This document shows, piece by piece, positions 13,001 through 23,549 of a stretch of DNA of 64,000 bases. The position numbers and the translations under genes were made by a program. This DNA comes from Lineus longissimus. Lineage: Eukaryota > Nemertea > Pilidiophora > Heteronemertea > Lineidae. Within the stretch, counting starts at the first letter, position 1, and the number at the start of each line of letters is the position of its first letter. Location of the stretch: NCBI RefSeq assembly GCF_910592395.1, contig NC_088310.1, positions 8,501,501 to 8,565,500 of the forward strand, given 5' to 3'. Below the pieces are notes generated by a model, which searched no databases, was not told the origin of the DNA, and was given only the letters and a program-made list of their open reading frames with translations.

Positions 13001-16000
13001 CCAGTATCCGGTGTGCACGGTTTTTAAGTGGGAGTTTTGAACGGCCTGGTTGAAACCTAAGGCTGAAATAAGCTTACCAACAACACAGCAAACACCTATG
13101 TGCGTAAACCTGTTTCAGGTCAAGGTGTTCAAAAATGTACGAGCATGCATCGCCTCAATAGACATACCTCAATCTGACTTATTATGCAGACAGTTGACAT
13201 CTGTTTTATGAAGGAAAACAAATTTAAATGTTGAAAATACTCCCTTCTAAGTCTTGTTATAGTCGTCCGATGAACATTCCAGATTATGATTATCTCATCT
13301 ATTGATTTCTTTGACATATTTGACATCATACCAAGCATTGACGGGTATATGTCGACATTAAATCATCTTCATTGTAACAATTTATAAAGATAGTCACCTC
13401 GTTCATAATCACAAATCATAAACTTTAATACAAGTCGTGTATTTCAAAGAGTTTGATAACAGAACGTATACATCGTTAATGGCTCCACATAAAAACTTTC
13501 GATCTCCAGCCACAAAGGCTGTCAACGGGAAATAATAGTTTTTTCTTGGAAATAATAGTTTTTTTCAGGAATGACCTCTTGTCTGATCCCGACAACAGAC
13601 CATTTTACTGGATGTCTCAACTGAACGAAATGATTAAGATTTAAGAACGATCTAAAGGAATGAGTTTATAAAAACTGGAGTAAATCTCCAGGGATGGAAA
13701 AATACCAAGCAGCCGGGCATAATAGTAGACCTTTTGCAGTCATAAAAGGGGTGGGATATCTTGTCTTCCTTTCTTCGTTTCCATGCCAGACACCATTTCA
13801 TGCCCAGTTCAGTCATCAATGAATGCTCCCTATTTCGCTAAAAGCGGAACCATGTCGTTTTTTCCAGTAAGCCCTCCACAAAAGTGCAAAATGAAACGGC
13901 TAGGCTATGCGTCAATTATAAAGGGAGCTAAAAGTTTAAGGCTAGCTGCTCCCAAAAGTGTACCATCTAAAAGACGAATTTTTTGTCACTCGTGGTCTAA
14001 TCCATCTTGCATAATTTTTTCGTGTGTGATTATTAATCTGCATTGTAATTCAGGTGGTCTTGCTGCTGTGATATACACCGATACCCTCCAAGCGTTTGTG
14101 ATGGTGATTGGGGCCTCGGTCCTCGCAATCATGAGTAAGTATTACGAGGTTGAATTAAAAAGAAAGACAAACAATTAATGAATAAATGACACGGTTTTCA
14201 ATTACATGACTTTACTTGTCACAACCTGTGTATCATAATTATGGTTTATTAGTGTCTGCCTTGTTTTGTTCACCTGGCTTTAAGAATGAAATGGACATTA
14301 TGAGGGAAAAGTTTATGGTGAGAATGAGAAGCTCGCTCTTCGCTTAGTGACACCAATCAACACCAGGTGTCAGGACTTTTGGAGACTGACGAAACTGTTA
14401 AGAAATGGAAGTTTCTGGGGTCCATCTCACAGTAAACTTTTCCCTCAATATCATCAGAGACTCAACATGCTCAATGAAGTTTTTTGCGTATTTAAGAGGG
14501 GTAAAGTTCACCCCATTTAAGTTTTCTCATTCTTAATTCTGGTGTTGTGATGCCGGGGATATTCAATTCTGGAAGGAGATCGTAATTTATATTTAGCTCA
14601 ATTGAACTTGCACTTAAAATTCTCCTCTTATCAGACGATTGAGTCCAGTATTCAAATTTTGGCACCCACCTAACAGTGTGGCTGGCACGTGCATGTAATC
14701 AAATAACCTCTCCACTAATCATTGGAAGAATTGACAAGTAGCTGTCCTTAAAGTAAAGTTCACCCCATTTAAGTTTTCTCATTCTTAATTCTGGTGTTGT
14801 GATCCCGGGGATATTCAATTCTGGAAGGAGATCGTAATTTATATTTAGCTCAATTGAACCTGCACTTAAAATTCTCCTCTTATCAGACGATTGAGTCCAG
14901 TATTCAAATTTTGGCACCCACCTAACAGTGTGGCTGGCACGTGCATGTAATCAAATAACCTCTCCACTAATCATTGGAAGAATTGACAAGTAGCTGTCCT
15001 TAAATTGTTTAGTTTCTGATCGATTTAAAATCTAGAGATAAGGAGGTTATTGTAAACTGTAAAGTTTTTGCGATCCCAATTTACATGAATGCACCAAAAG
15101 TGTGGAAATCGCACCTATAATGCATTAACGATTACACTTTGGCAGTGAATGTGAAATTCATCGCCAAGTGAAAATGAGCAAATCGTCAAATTTTAACGTT
15201 ACGAATGTATAAGAAATCTTGGATCAATACAACAGATCTGGTAGTCTACTTTTCTGTTAGGGTGTATATTGTAAATGGATCCAACTGGCCTTATTTTGTC
15301 ATCATATGGTTTTGGACCACTTGCTTGAGTTGATGAGTGGTGGATTCATCATTGCTTTGACTCAGTACCGAGTTAGTGGCTGTGCATTACCAGTGCAAGA
15401 TGTCCTAGCAACAAGTCTTAAAACATGTCTTTTTGAATGAAGTATTTTCCAAGTGCATTTCATAATCAAAGATCACAAACACCTCTCCGTCACCTGCAGT
15501 ATGCTTGTTACATCTCGCATTATTTCAGGTTTTATAAGAGTTGGTGGATATCAAGGATTAAAAGAACAATACCCCAATGCCATTGCAAACTCGACTCAAT
15601 ACAGCAACTCCACTTGTGGTTATCCAAATCCCAAAGCCTTTCAGATGTTACGAGACCCTTGGGATAAAGATATGCCGTGGCCAGGGTTTCTGCTCGGGCA
15701 GACGCCAGCTTCTATCTGGTATTGGTGCGCTGACCAGGTAGGTTTTGTTCCTCTGCCGTGAAGGAGACCCAGGGAATTTCAATTTTGACTTGTTAATGCC
15801 ATTGTGAAATAATTGAGAAAAAAATGGTAGTGGATATTAATATAGGTACAGGTACTTAAATCTTTGCATTTTTTCGTGATTACAAATAATCACAAAAATA
15901 TATTGCAGCAAAAGGAAAATCTAATTGAAAATTACTGTTACAAGTTTTTCAAAACACTTGAGTTAAAAGTACCGGTACACCATAGTTGCAGTTTCATAAA

Positions 16001-19000
16001 ACCACAAGATGTAATGGGTGCATATGTCTTGGTTTAAAGTATGTTCTGAGGCTGCTGTTTACATTGTAGTGCCATTAACTTGTTAATGAGCTGGGATACA
16101 GTCATCAAAAGCAGATGTAGGCCAATTGCATTGGCAGCTGCTCATAATTAAGACAACAGTGTGCTCTTTGATTGTTCTTACTTTGGACCTTAAGTATCTC
16201 GAGACGTCACAAGATCATAAAGAGGGACGTCGTTCGAAATTACTAGTGGTTGAGGAAAGAGAAATGCAGCTGATACATAATGCCGTAGTGCAGTTATGAT
16301 GCATACAAATTTGTTGAAACTTGGCATTCATGGTATTTTGTATCTGTCAACACACTTGAAATGGTGCAACTTATTACGTATTTACAGAATTGGAAATTTT
16401 CAAATTCAATTCACGAATTGTAACGAACGACGTAGGTCTTTAATCAATTCTGTTTGTTTGCAGTTGATGGTGCAGAGGGCGTTGGCAGCAAAGAGTCTCT
16501 CCCATGCTCAAGGCGGAACAATCCTGACGGGCTTCCTGAAACTTCTCCCGCTATTTGTGATTGTCATGCCGGGGATGATCAGTCGTGTTTTGTTCCCAGG
16601 TGAGAGCAGTCGATTGGAATACGCTAGTTTTTGTCCTAAATTAGTAGTTTCCATTTAATTTTACCTCTCTAATCAGGACAGCTCTCAATTAAGGACATCA
16701 CTTGTCAGTCCTGAGGGTGACTGATGGAGAGGTTCTACTGTATACATGTACACTTATATAAAATATTTAATCACGTTTAAATCCTTGATCTTTACAGATG
16801 AGGTTGGGTGTACAGACCCAGATGAGTGTTTTCGTATCTGTCAGAGCAGGTCCGGTTGTTCCAATATTGCCTATCCAAAACTAGTCCTCGGTGTCATGCC
16901 AATTGGTAAGTACGTTGCCGCCATGCCATGCCATGCCATGCCATATTAACGCCAAGCCATGTTGTTCTTATTTTGAAGTTTTTTTTCTGAAGTCGCATTC
17001 AACATGTGAAGGCCTTCTTCTTCATTGCGTTTAATGAACTACGATTTACTTTCATTTACAACAGAACAAGGCCTCTGTCTCTTATAAACCTAGCTGTCGT
17101 CTCTTGTACCTCCCTTGAAACCCAAAGGTACTTCCGTTGCCAAGATCGTCAGACTGGGCAGTAGTTAGGCTTTTGGCACAGCAATGCTCTGTGAGTAAAC
17201 TGTAGCCAATCTGCTGCCTGCTGTAATATTCTTCAAGGGTTGGTGTGACGATGTCCGAGTCAGCATCCAAAGCTTGAGGGTCAAAATGACATTTATACAC
17301 TCGGTTGGAGTGAGGCATCTGCTTAGACAAAGAGACCTGCCCAGAGTCCAATATCAAGTCAGATCAAATCAGAGACCTCTCGCTAGTCAGAGATCCAAGC
17401 CACTACTCTACCAAGGCACTGGCTGATGTCACTGTAATGTTCCATTACTGTAATGTTCATTACTGTAATGTCAGAAATCTATTTTTAGGTCTTCGCGGTG
17501 TGATGCTGGCTGTCATGCTCGCTGCCCTAATGAGTGATCTGACCTCCATTTTCAACAGTGCTAGTACTCTCTTTACCATGGACATCTACAGGAAGATTCG
17601 GCAGAAAGCCAAGACAAAAGAGTTGATGATAGTTGGAAGGTAATACAGTCAAATCTCTCTATTAGGGATACCTTTCGGGAACTTGGCAAGTGCTCTCCAG
17701 AGAGTGAGGTGTCCTGGTTAGAAGTCCATGTATGGAAACAGCCAATTTGGGACCAAAACTAGGAGGTGTCCGCTGAGGGGGGTTCCACTGTATTTAAAGT
17801 AACAATAGTGGTGAAATGAAAAGCAGCCTCTACACTGTCTGCATAGCAATCATTGCAGAATCAAAACACCTCTAATCAACTTAATATAAATCAACATCAA
17901 TATTTCTTTCATGTTTTCAGGGCATTTGTCGTTGTAATGGTCATCATTGGTATTGTGTGGATTCCTGTCATCCAAAAGTTCCAAGGGGGCCAGCTCTTCA
18001 TTTACATCCAGGTGCTTAGTGCTCACTGGGCACCACCAATCGCTGCTGTTTACCTCGTTGCCATTCTGTGGAAGCGGGGAAATGAAAAGGTAACTTTGGG
18101 GTTCGTGTTGTTTGCATCCAGCCAAAGGGATGATGGTCAGGACATTTTGTATTTCAATGGGGGCCCCTGTTTGATGACGTGGATCTATGGCTTGGGCACC
18201 TAATGGTTTGGTGTAAAGACGTAGCTCTACGTCATTGGGCACCTAATGCTTTGGTGTAAAGATGTAGTTCTACGTCATTGGGCACCCAAGTTGTTAAAAG
18301 CTTACTCATTGTCTATTATGTTATGGTGAGGAACATGAGAGACAGCTTACTTTTAAAATTTGGAACTTATCAAAAAAGATATCCACTCTTCTTCCTAAGA
18401 AGTGCCCGCTGTGATTCATTATAACAATAATGATAATCGGTTCTTCTAATTTCAGGGTGCGTTTTCTGGGTTGATGGTTGGTGCCATTACAGGCCTTATA
18501 CGAATGATCCTCGATTTTGTGTATGTTGATCCAGAGTGTGGCATGCCAGACGATCGGCCGTCGATAATCAAAAACTTCCATTATATGTATTTTGCTACAT
18601 TCTTATTTTGGCTCTCTGGAGCTGTTATGGTTGTGGTGAGCTATTTAACCCAGCCACCTACTAAAGAAATGGTAAGTTTTATCAGTAGCCCTCATGTTAG
18701 CCCTAGACATTACATCGCCAATACAAGGCCATTGATCTTTTTATTCAAGGTAATAGGCTGGAGAGTCTGGAAAGGACAATCTGGCTGAAGCTTTTACCTT
18801 ATAACGTTGATACGCTGAGCATTGAATTTAGTAGTGCCAGCAAAAAACTTCCTTTGAAAATGTTTTGAAGCAGATATAAACGCTCTTGCCCAGAGCAGAG
18901 TACAGCTTGGAAAGGTCTCGCCAGATCTCAAGAGTCCAAAAATGATTGTACCGGTACATGTAAATACCTCATTGAGAACCTAAATTCTCTGGGAGCTTGC

Positions 19001-20183
19001 TGAAGCCTTATTTTTAAAGATTTTTAATACATTTTCAGCTTTGTCGAACAACATTCTGGACGCGATTTGAAAAAACGCCGGAGGAAGAAAAGGAAACTGG
19101 GGATCAGGAAGTGAAAACTATATGTGAAGATAGCGACTTGATGGATCCCCCCAAACACGATGAGGAGAATGGTGGGCCAAGATGTGACAAAAACGGTCGG
19201 GTTAAATCGGATGCTGATCTATCCGCATCAAAAGATAATAAGCATGAGTCTCTTGAATTAATTGGTAAGTAAGCTTTGAGAAAAAATTGTGCTGTCATGT
19301 GTCATTAGCTGGGGGGAATGGAGGAAGACCTCATTTGTGACATCCACAGATCTGTGTTCTGTCATTTAGATGATAGGACTGCTGGGGAAAAGTTGGCCTT
19401 TTTATCCAATTAGTCATGCTACTGATAGAAAATAGATTTTTAACCACAATTTCTTTTTAACCACTTAATGCCGTAAGACATGTATATACGCGAACTCTAT
19501 CTAAACCGCTCTGCCGTAAGACGTATATATACATCAGCTGTCAACAGGTTTGTTCCATGTAAAATCCTGTACTCAAACCCCTATCTAAACAATCGTGGGG
19601 AATCCCCAGTGTAAACTGAAACTTAGGAGGCTTCGTTCTTCACAAAAACACCAGCTGGCAGCACTTGATCGATGGCCGCTGCAAAGTCAAACAAATGGCG
19701 TTTTCCTGAAATTAATTCTGGCAGAGCGGTAAGGTAAGACAAATTTTATTGCGGCAGCAAGTGGTTAAGGTGGTACACAGGAGGTTGCATGAAATATTGA
19801 AACATTGATTCAGAAAGAGTTTTCTGTCCACTTTTATACATCGATGGGTGTTTATGTTGTAATCTCATTCTGTGCATGTTGTTTCAGTTGTTAAAACGCC
19901 AGAGAAAAAACTGACAGTTCTTCGACGAGCATTCAACTGGTTTTGCGGCTTTGACGACACGGATGAAGGCCAGAAGAGAAAAATGGAGCAGGAAGCTCAT
20001 TTGAAAGGCATTCAAGGCCTAAAGCAGGATAAACGTGCCAAATGTGGACTTCAATTGATGCTGGCCACGATAGTGACCATAGCTGTGTTCCTATACGGGT
20101 TCTTCTCAGCTCCTTCAATGCCAGCAAGCTCTTATTATACACCTCCAACAAACTTTGATAATGCTAGTACATATGGACGCTGA
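4982..20183 (+). CDS. SLC5A3-like: SLC5 family Na+/solute cotransporter, SMIT (myo-inositol)-like, 15 exons
   Basis: Exons: 4982-5062, 6596-6667, 8673-8777, 9273-9332, 10460-10564, 11791-11896, 14054-14134, 15529-15737, 16464-16599, 16798-16905, 17489-17639, 17921-18089, 18456-18671, 19039-19264, 19888-20183. They give 706 aa with no frame break. Family role: plasma-membrane Na+-driven uptake of sugar or inositol through a 14-helix LeuT-type fold. Visible: [17 protein letters not shown] (60-65), [32 protein letters not shown] (to 273), [13 protein letters not shown], and a final hydrophobic helix near the C-terminus. GQTPAS-WYWCADQ and SDL at 370-372 match human SMIT1 (SLC5A3) as I recall it. 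Q435 corresponds to SGLT1 Q457. Intron 6 has a GC donor; all others are GT-AG. ATG 4982 lies in GAGATGG context and opens a short N-terminus directly before helix 1. AATAAA follows the stop at 20185. The substrate is inferred. Confidence 0.93.
5248..5464. repeat. Inverted and direct copies of a GATCGGGGATTGTAAA word
   Basis: TTTACAATCCCCGATCG at about 5248-5264 is answered by CGATCGGGGATTGTAAA at about 5352-5368, and again by GATCGGGGATTGTAAA at about 5448-5463. They lie in intron 1 of the SLC5 gene. The first and second could form a hairpin with a loop of about 90 bases. C-runs occur between the second and third. Confidence 0.6.
5966..6205 (+). mobile_element. MITE of the TTAA-GGG/GTGACCATAGGT family, copy 1
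   Basis: Starts AAGGGTTGACCATAGG followed by CACCATTTTGGCTA, and ends with a degraded inverted copy (CCAGCCAGAATGATGGTACC through CCCTTAA). The inner AGAGAACAGCC-CCC-GGTTTTAAAT block is shared with the copy at 34361-34563. It lies in intron 1 of the SLC5 gene and carries no open reading frame. Confidence 0.6.
7003..8658 (+). repeat. Large dispersed element with about five tandem 302-bp units
   Basis: Begins GGCTCACCGTAGGGGAGTC, then a (GTC)n run, then tandem units each containing GCACGTTTCTTAACCACTAA, GAACTTGAAACTTGGT, CCACCAGGGGGCC, GTGTGATATCTCGCTTAT and CAAGGTCACAGAGGTCA. The GAGGTCA marks fall at about 7371, 7673, 7975 and 8280, so the period is 302-305 bp. It ends GGTGAGCACAATGGCCCCTG followed by GCCGTTTCAT. 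The start GGCTCACC and the end GGTGAGC are inverted. A single-unit copy is at 52746-53145. It fills most of SLC5 intron 2 and has no convincing open frame. Confidence 0.8.
7033..7086 (+). repeat. (GTC)n microsatellite
   Basis: Near-perfect trinucleotide run of about 16 units. The poly-arginine open frame across it is an artefact of the repeat. Confidence 0.9.
9061..9241. mobile_element. Tigger/pogo-like MITE (AGAACCTC termini), copy 1
   Basis: About 180 bp in SLC5 intron 3. The ends TACAATAGAACCTCTC and GGGAGGTTCCAATGTA are inverted, with inner AGAGAGGTGTCC / GGACACCTCTCT words. TA at both edges fits a TA target duplication, as used by Tc1/mariner-class elements. Confidence 0.6.
11111..11296. 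mobile_element. 186-bp MITE with 35-bp perfect terminal inverted repeats, copy 1
   Basis: The first 35 bases (TGTGACCCGTCACAGCAAAA...) are exactly complementary to the last 35 (...TTTTGCTGTGACGGGTCACA). The flanks are CATA and TATG, consistent with a TA target duplication. It lies in SLC5 intron 5. A diverged copy is at 52494-52678. Confidence 0.85.
11366..11545. mobile_element. Tigger/pogo-like MITE (GGAACCTC termini), copy 2
   Basis: Runs from TAGTGGAACCTCCCTTAGCG to GAGATGTTCTACTGTA. It has internal GGACACCTCTCTATTAAGGA repeats and the shared middle TTTTGGTACCGAATTGG. It lies in SLC5 intron 5. Confidence 0.6.
11907..12033. mobile_element. Tigger/pogo-like MITE fragment, copy 3
   Basis: Starts TACAGTAGAACCTCCCCTTG only 10 bases after the exon 6 donor. 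It carries CTCTGCCAGGCGGACACCTC and ends near ACCTCTCTATTATACATGTA without a clear second terminus. Confidence 0.5.
12050..12190 (-). repeat. tRNA-derived SINE-like sequence
   Basis: Read on the minus strand it contains CCGGTTCGAACCCCA, a good RNA polymerase III B box, preceded by TAAGCCAGCAGTCTAGAAGA, which resembles a decayed anticodon arm. No clean cloverleaf forms, so this is a SINE or tRNA relic and not a working tRNA gene. Confidence 0.4.
14503..15004. repeat. Near-identical 252-bp tandem duplication
   Basis: AAAGTTCACCCCATTTAAG begins at 14503 and again at 14755. The two units run to GACAAGTAGCTGTCCTTAAA with only a few differences (for example ATGCCGGGG versus ATCCCGGGG). It sits in SLC5 intron 7, the intron absent from the neighbouring paralogue. 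Confidence 0.9.
16228..16445 (+). repeat. Dispersed repeat (ATGCCGTAGTGCAGTTAT family), copy 1
   Basis: Shares AATTACT-GTGG, CATAATGCCGTAGTGCAGTT, ACAAATTTGTT-AAACTTGG and GAACGACGTAGG with the copy at 20245-20620. A weaker relative is near 60105-60240. It lies in SLC5 intron 8. Confidence 0.65.
16655..16743. mobile_element. Tigger/pogo-like MITE fragment, copy 4
   Basis: Has CCTCTCTAATCAGGACAGCT and AATTAAGGACATC, and ends GAGAGGTTCTACTGTATA, which matches the right terminus of the other copies. It lies in SLC5 intron 9. Confidence 0.5.
16918..16944 (+). repeat. (CATGC)n short microsatellite
   Basis: Five CCATG units directly after the exon 10 donor region. Confidence 0.8.
17060..17420 (-). 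repeat. Possible tRNA-derived SINE
   Basis: On the minus strand, CCTTGGTAGAGTAGTGGCTT resembles an A box and is followed by a GATCTCTGACTAGCGAGAG stem-like arm, then unrelated body sequence containing ATATTACAGCAGGCAGC. It lies in SLC5 intron 10. Weak evidence from pattern only. Confidence 0.3.
17641..17795. mobile_element. Tigger/pogo-like MITE, copy 5
   Basis: Bounded by TACAGTCAAATCTCTCTATT and GGGGGGTTCCACTGTATT, with TA at each edge. The middle AACAGCCAATTTGGGACCAA is shared with copy 1. It starts at the exon 11 donor, in SLC5 intron 11. Confidence 0.65.
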
Positions 20184-20184
20184 A

Positions 20185-20190
20185 AATAAA
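20185..20190 (+). terminator. Candidate polyadenylation signal of the + strand SLC5 gene
   Basis: AATAAA begins two bases after the TGA stop, which would imply a very short 3' UTR. A later site may be used in addition. Confidence 0.4.
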
Positions 20191-20244
20191 CACCTCAACA
20201 ATAGTAACTTATCACCGGAGGCGTTGGGGTTTTTTTCTTAAAGG

Positions 20245-20620
20245 GGTACGCTGTTCGTAATTACTCGTGGCCCAGTTAAATAGAAATCCACTAATACACA
20301 ATGCCGTAGTGCAGTTATTATGTGTACAAATTTGTTTAAACTTGGTATTCATAATATTTGTTTATCTGTCTACACAATGACAATGTTGAAATTTATATTT
20401 AGTATGTATTTCCGCAATTGGACGTTTTTAAATTCAATTACAAATTCAAAATCTTTAACGAACGGTGTAGGCCTTTAAGTTTCCCGAGCAATGCAATCAT
20501 TCATTATTTATATTTAGTATATATTTCCGCAATTGGGAGGTTTTTAAATTCAATTACAAATTCAAAATCTTTTACGAACGACATAGGCCTTTAAGTTTCC
20601 CGAGCAATGCAATCATTCAG
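20245..20620 (+). repeat. Dispersed repeat (ATGCCGTAGTGCAGTTAT family), copy 2 with internal duplication
   Basis: Full copy 20245-20480, followed by a second copy of its last third (TATTTCCGCAATTGG through TAGGCCTTTAAGTTTCCCG) to 20620. It lies directly downstream of the SLC5 stop. Confidence 0.7.
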
Positions 20621-20859
20621 GATCTTGTTGGACTGCTTTTATAGGCTTAATCTGTGAAAAGGGCTTCGTCATATCGAATGTTGTGCCAGAATGAAATTGA
20701 AAATTAAAAAAGGACAATTGGTGTTTTTCGGCAATTTTTATATGCCGTCATAGTTCTGTGTATGGTAATTTAGGGGCATGTGCTATTCATTATGAAAATG
20801 GCTATTTAGGATTGGCTTTGAAATTGTAGGGAAGAGCGAGAGAACGTGAACATTTGGTT

Positions 20860-20923
20860 CAGGATGTTGTGGAGTCTTCAGAGTGGAGTTTTTGTGGAGT
20901 TTTCAGACTCCACGCAACATCCT
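20860..20923. repeat. Long imperfect hairpin
   Basis: AGGATGTTGTGGAGTCTTCA faces CAGACTCCACGCAACATCCT, with TGGAGTTTTTGTGGAG in the loop. The 64-bp inverted repeat lies 0.7 kb past the SLC5 stop. Confidence 0.7.
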
Positions 20924-21019
20924 TAACCACTGAATTACAACAATATGTAGTACTGGCTATTTATGTTTGCTCAATGCCAACGTTATATCAAACTATTTGT
21001 GTAATGTGTGGTCAATGCC

Positions 21020-21520
21020 AACATTATATCAAATTGTATGTGTAGTGTGTGGTCAGCCCCACATTATATCAAACTGGTTGCAAATGCTATCATTGTATTT
21101 GTGTAATGTTGGTCAACCCTAACATTATATCAAACTGGTTACAAATGCTATCATTGTATTTGTGTAATGTTGGTCAACCCCATCATTATATCAAACTGGT
21201 TACAAATGCTATCATTGTATTTGTGTAATGTTGGTCAACCCTAACATTATATCAAACTGGTTACAAATGCTATCATTGTATTTGTGTAATGTTGGTCAAC
21301 CCTAACATTATATCAAACTGGTTACAAATGCTATCATTGTATTTGTGTAATGTTGGTCAACCCCAACATTATATCAAACTGGTTACAAATGCTATCATTG
21401 TATTTGTGTAATGTTGGTCAACCCTAACATTATATCAAACTGGTTACAAATGCTATCATTGTATTTGTGTAATGTTGGTCAACCCCAACATTATATCAAA
21501 CTGGTTACAAATGCTATCAT
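21020..21520. repeat. 61-bp minisatellite, about eight units
   Basis: The word ACATTATATCAAACTGGTTA recurs at about 21061, 21122, 21183, 21244, 21305, 21366, 21427 and 21488, so the period is exactly 61 through the core. Each unit ends in GTTGGTCAACCC, a short palindrome. The first units are degenerate. Confidence 0.92.
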
Positions 21521-22644
21521 GTGTGATGTATTGTGTTGTGCGATACTGACAGTATAACTGCCAATCCCAAGAATCAGTCTGTTGTCTTTTTCTTTTTAAG
21601 AAGAGTATGGTTTTTGCTATTTTATTGGTAATCAAACTTGAGAAGTTGTTAAATTTGTATTTGCTTTTTGTAAGCACTTTGTTTTCATTCCAATATTATG
21701 TTCCTATATCATTATCATTCCTATATACATTTATTTTATTTCAGTACATAATGTTACTTGTGCAAAGTTTGGGTCTTGGAGAATCTACTTCAAGCTCAGG
21801 AGGGAGGGATGGTGAAGGAACCAGATTTTGTATGGTGAACGTGGCTTTCATAGTCATTTTGTAGTATTTAATATGATGATGATATAATGAAGAATATCAA
21901 TTTGAATATATCTTTAATTTTGCATTTAGAAGTATACACCAAACAGAACACACCACTCATAACCAAGAGATTCTGGGTCCAACTGTCGACTGGGCAGCTA
22001 AACTTCGAACAGGAATCACCAGGGTCTTTCACTCGACACGCGATTCTTAGCTTGTGCGATCTCAATTGCCAGTTGCAGCTCTATGCAATTGAATCATTTT
22101 CTAGGATCTATTGAGATGCAGTGCACGACCAAATCATTTTTAAATTGGGTAATGTCATAAATGAAATGGTTTACTCGCTTCAGTTGCAGTTTTGTAATAA
22201 TGTTTACAAAGAGTTTGAAGAAATTGAGCCAGAAATCAGATTTAGAGTCGGGGCTTGGTTGGTCAAAACAAGTTTTGTGTCTAACCACTGGTGTTAACTT
22301 ACCTTGGCCTTACCTCTTTCAGTTAAGCCTTCAGATTTAATGCCAAGTTAAGTAAATGCCAGCGTTAGTAACAACACTAAGTAAATGCCAGCATTAGTAA
22401 CAACACTTGTATTGAACAACCAGGCCCTGGATGTTAGTTGCTTGTGTAGATACTGCGAACCGGGAATGTTTACAAAGCCAAACGTTTGTGAATTTACTCT
22501 TTTCCATTTGCAAGGGAATTAATTCCATGTTTGCTGCCAATATTCGATAATAAGTGCAAGTGTACAATGCAATGCTGCCAAAATTCAATAGTTCGTGCGA
22601 GTGTACAATGTAATGCTGCCAAAATTCAATAGTTAGTGCGAGTT

Positions 22645-22864
22645 TAAAGGGGGACTCTAGGCAGGAGCAGCGGGGTTGAATTGGCCATCTTCGGGTGACT
22701 AATGTCCACAGTAACGGCACTGGGTCATGTTAGATTCAGCGCTAATATATTCATTCTACAAGTGTGAATAGTTTTGACATACTGTGAGATGGGAGAGACC
22801 CCTATTGGCGACATTGGGTAACTTTATCTTGCCTACCTAGCAGCTGCCTGTAGTGGCCCTTTAA
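22645..22864. mobile_element. MITE-like element with TTAAAGGG ends
   Basis: Left end TTAAAGGGGGACTCTAGGCA, right end GCTGCCTGTAGTGGCCCTTT followed by AA. The termini are imperfect inverted repeats of about 22 bp flanked by TTAA-like sequence. Only one copy was noticed in the window. Confidence 0.45.
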
Positions 22865-23549
22865 AAGTGAATTTCGCATGACCAACACATTAGGCGACTT
22901 TCAGAATTTCATCACCCACAAAAACGTATCATCTCATTACCTGTTCAAAAACTCCCGTGCGGATGAAAGATCAGTTAGCTAGATTTTATCTGCTGAAAAC
23001 AATATTCTGGAACATTACCCAGGTTACTGTGCTCTTTTTGTTAATACCTGTGTATACAATCATAGTTATATGAAGATCATGATCTTTTATATGTGTGTAG
23101 ATACATTTTTGATTATCTATTTTTGTAGCAAAGTATAGATAATTAAGTTATTGAATGGTAATGTTCAGTTAGGTCTTGTTGGCATAATGAAATGTGCTGT
23201 AAGTCCAACTAATGTGCGCGTTATCTGTTTTGTGAGATTGAACATATCAGTTAGATTGACTCTTCTTTGAATCCAAGGTTGGTCTAACCTCGATTTGCTA
23301 AAAAAAAAGTTTCTAAAGTACTTTTACAAAAACTAACCGTGTTTTTGGCTGCGACGTGGTCTTTCCATTCAAGAAAAGTCTGATTTGTTAGGCGTGGCAC
23401 AATTTTGTAAAGTTATTTATGAGGAGGTGATAACACTTGTACTACCACTACTGTGTAGTCTATCAGTATATCATAATCTGGTGCTTGTTAGTTTTTGTGT
23501 TGCGGTGTGGCCTATCATAGTTTATCAGTACACTGTGTCACTTATACTT

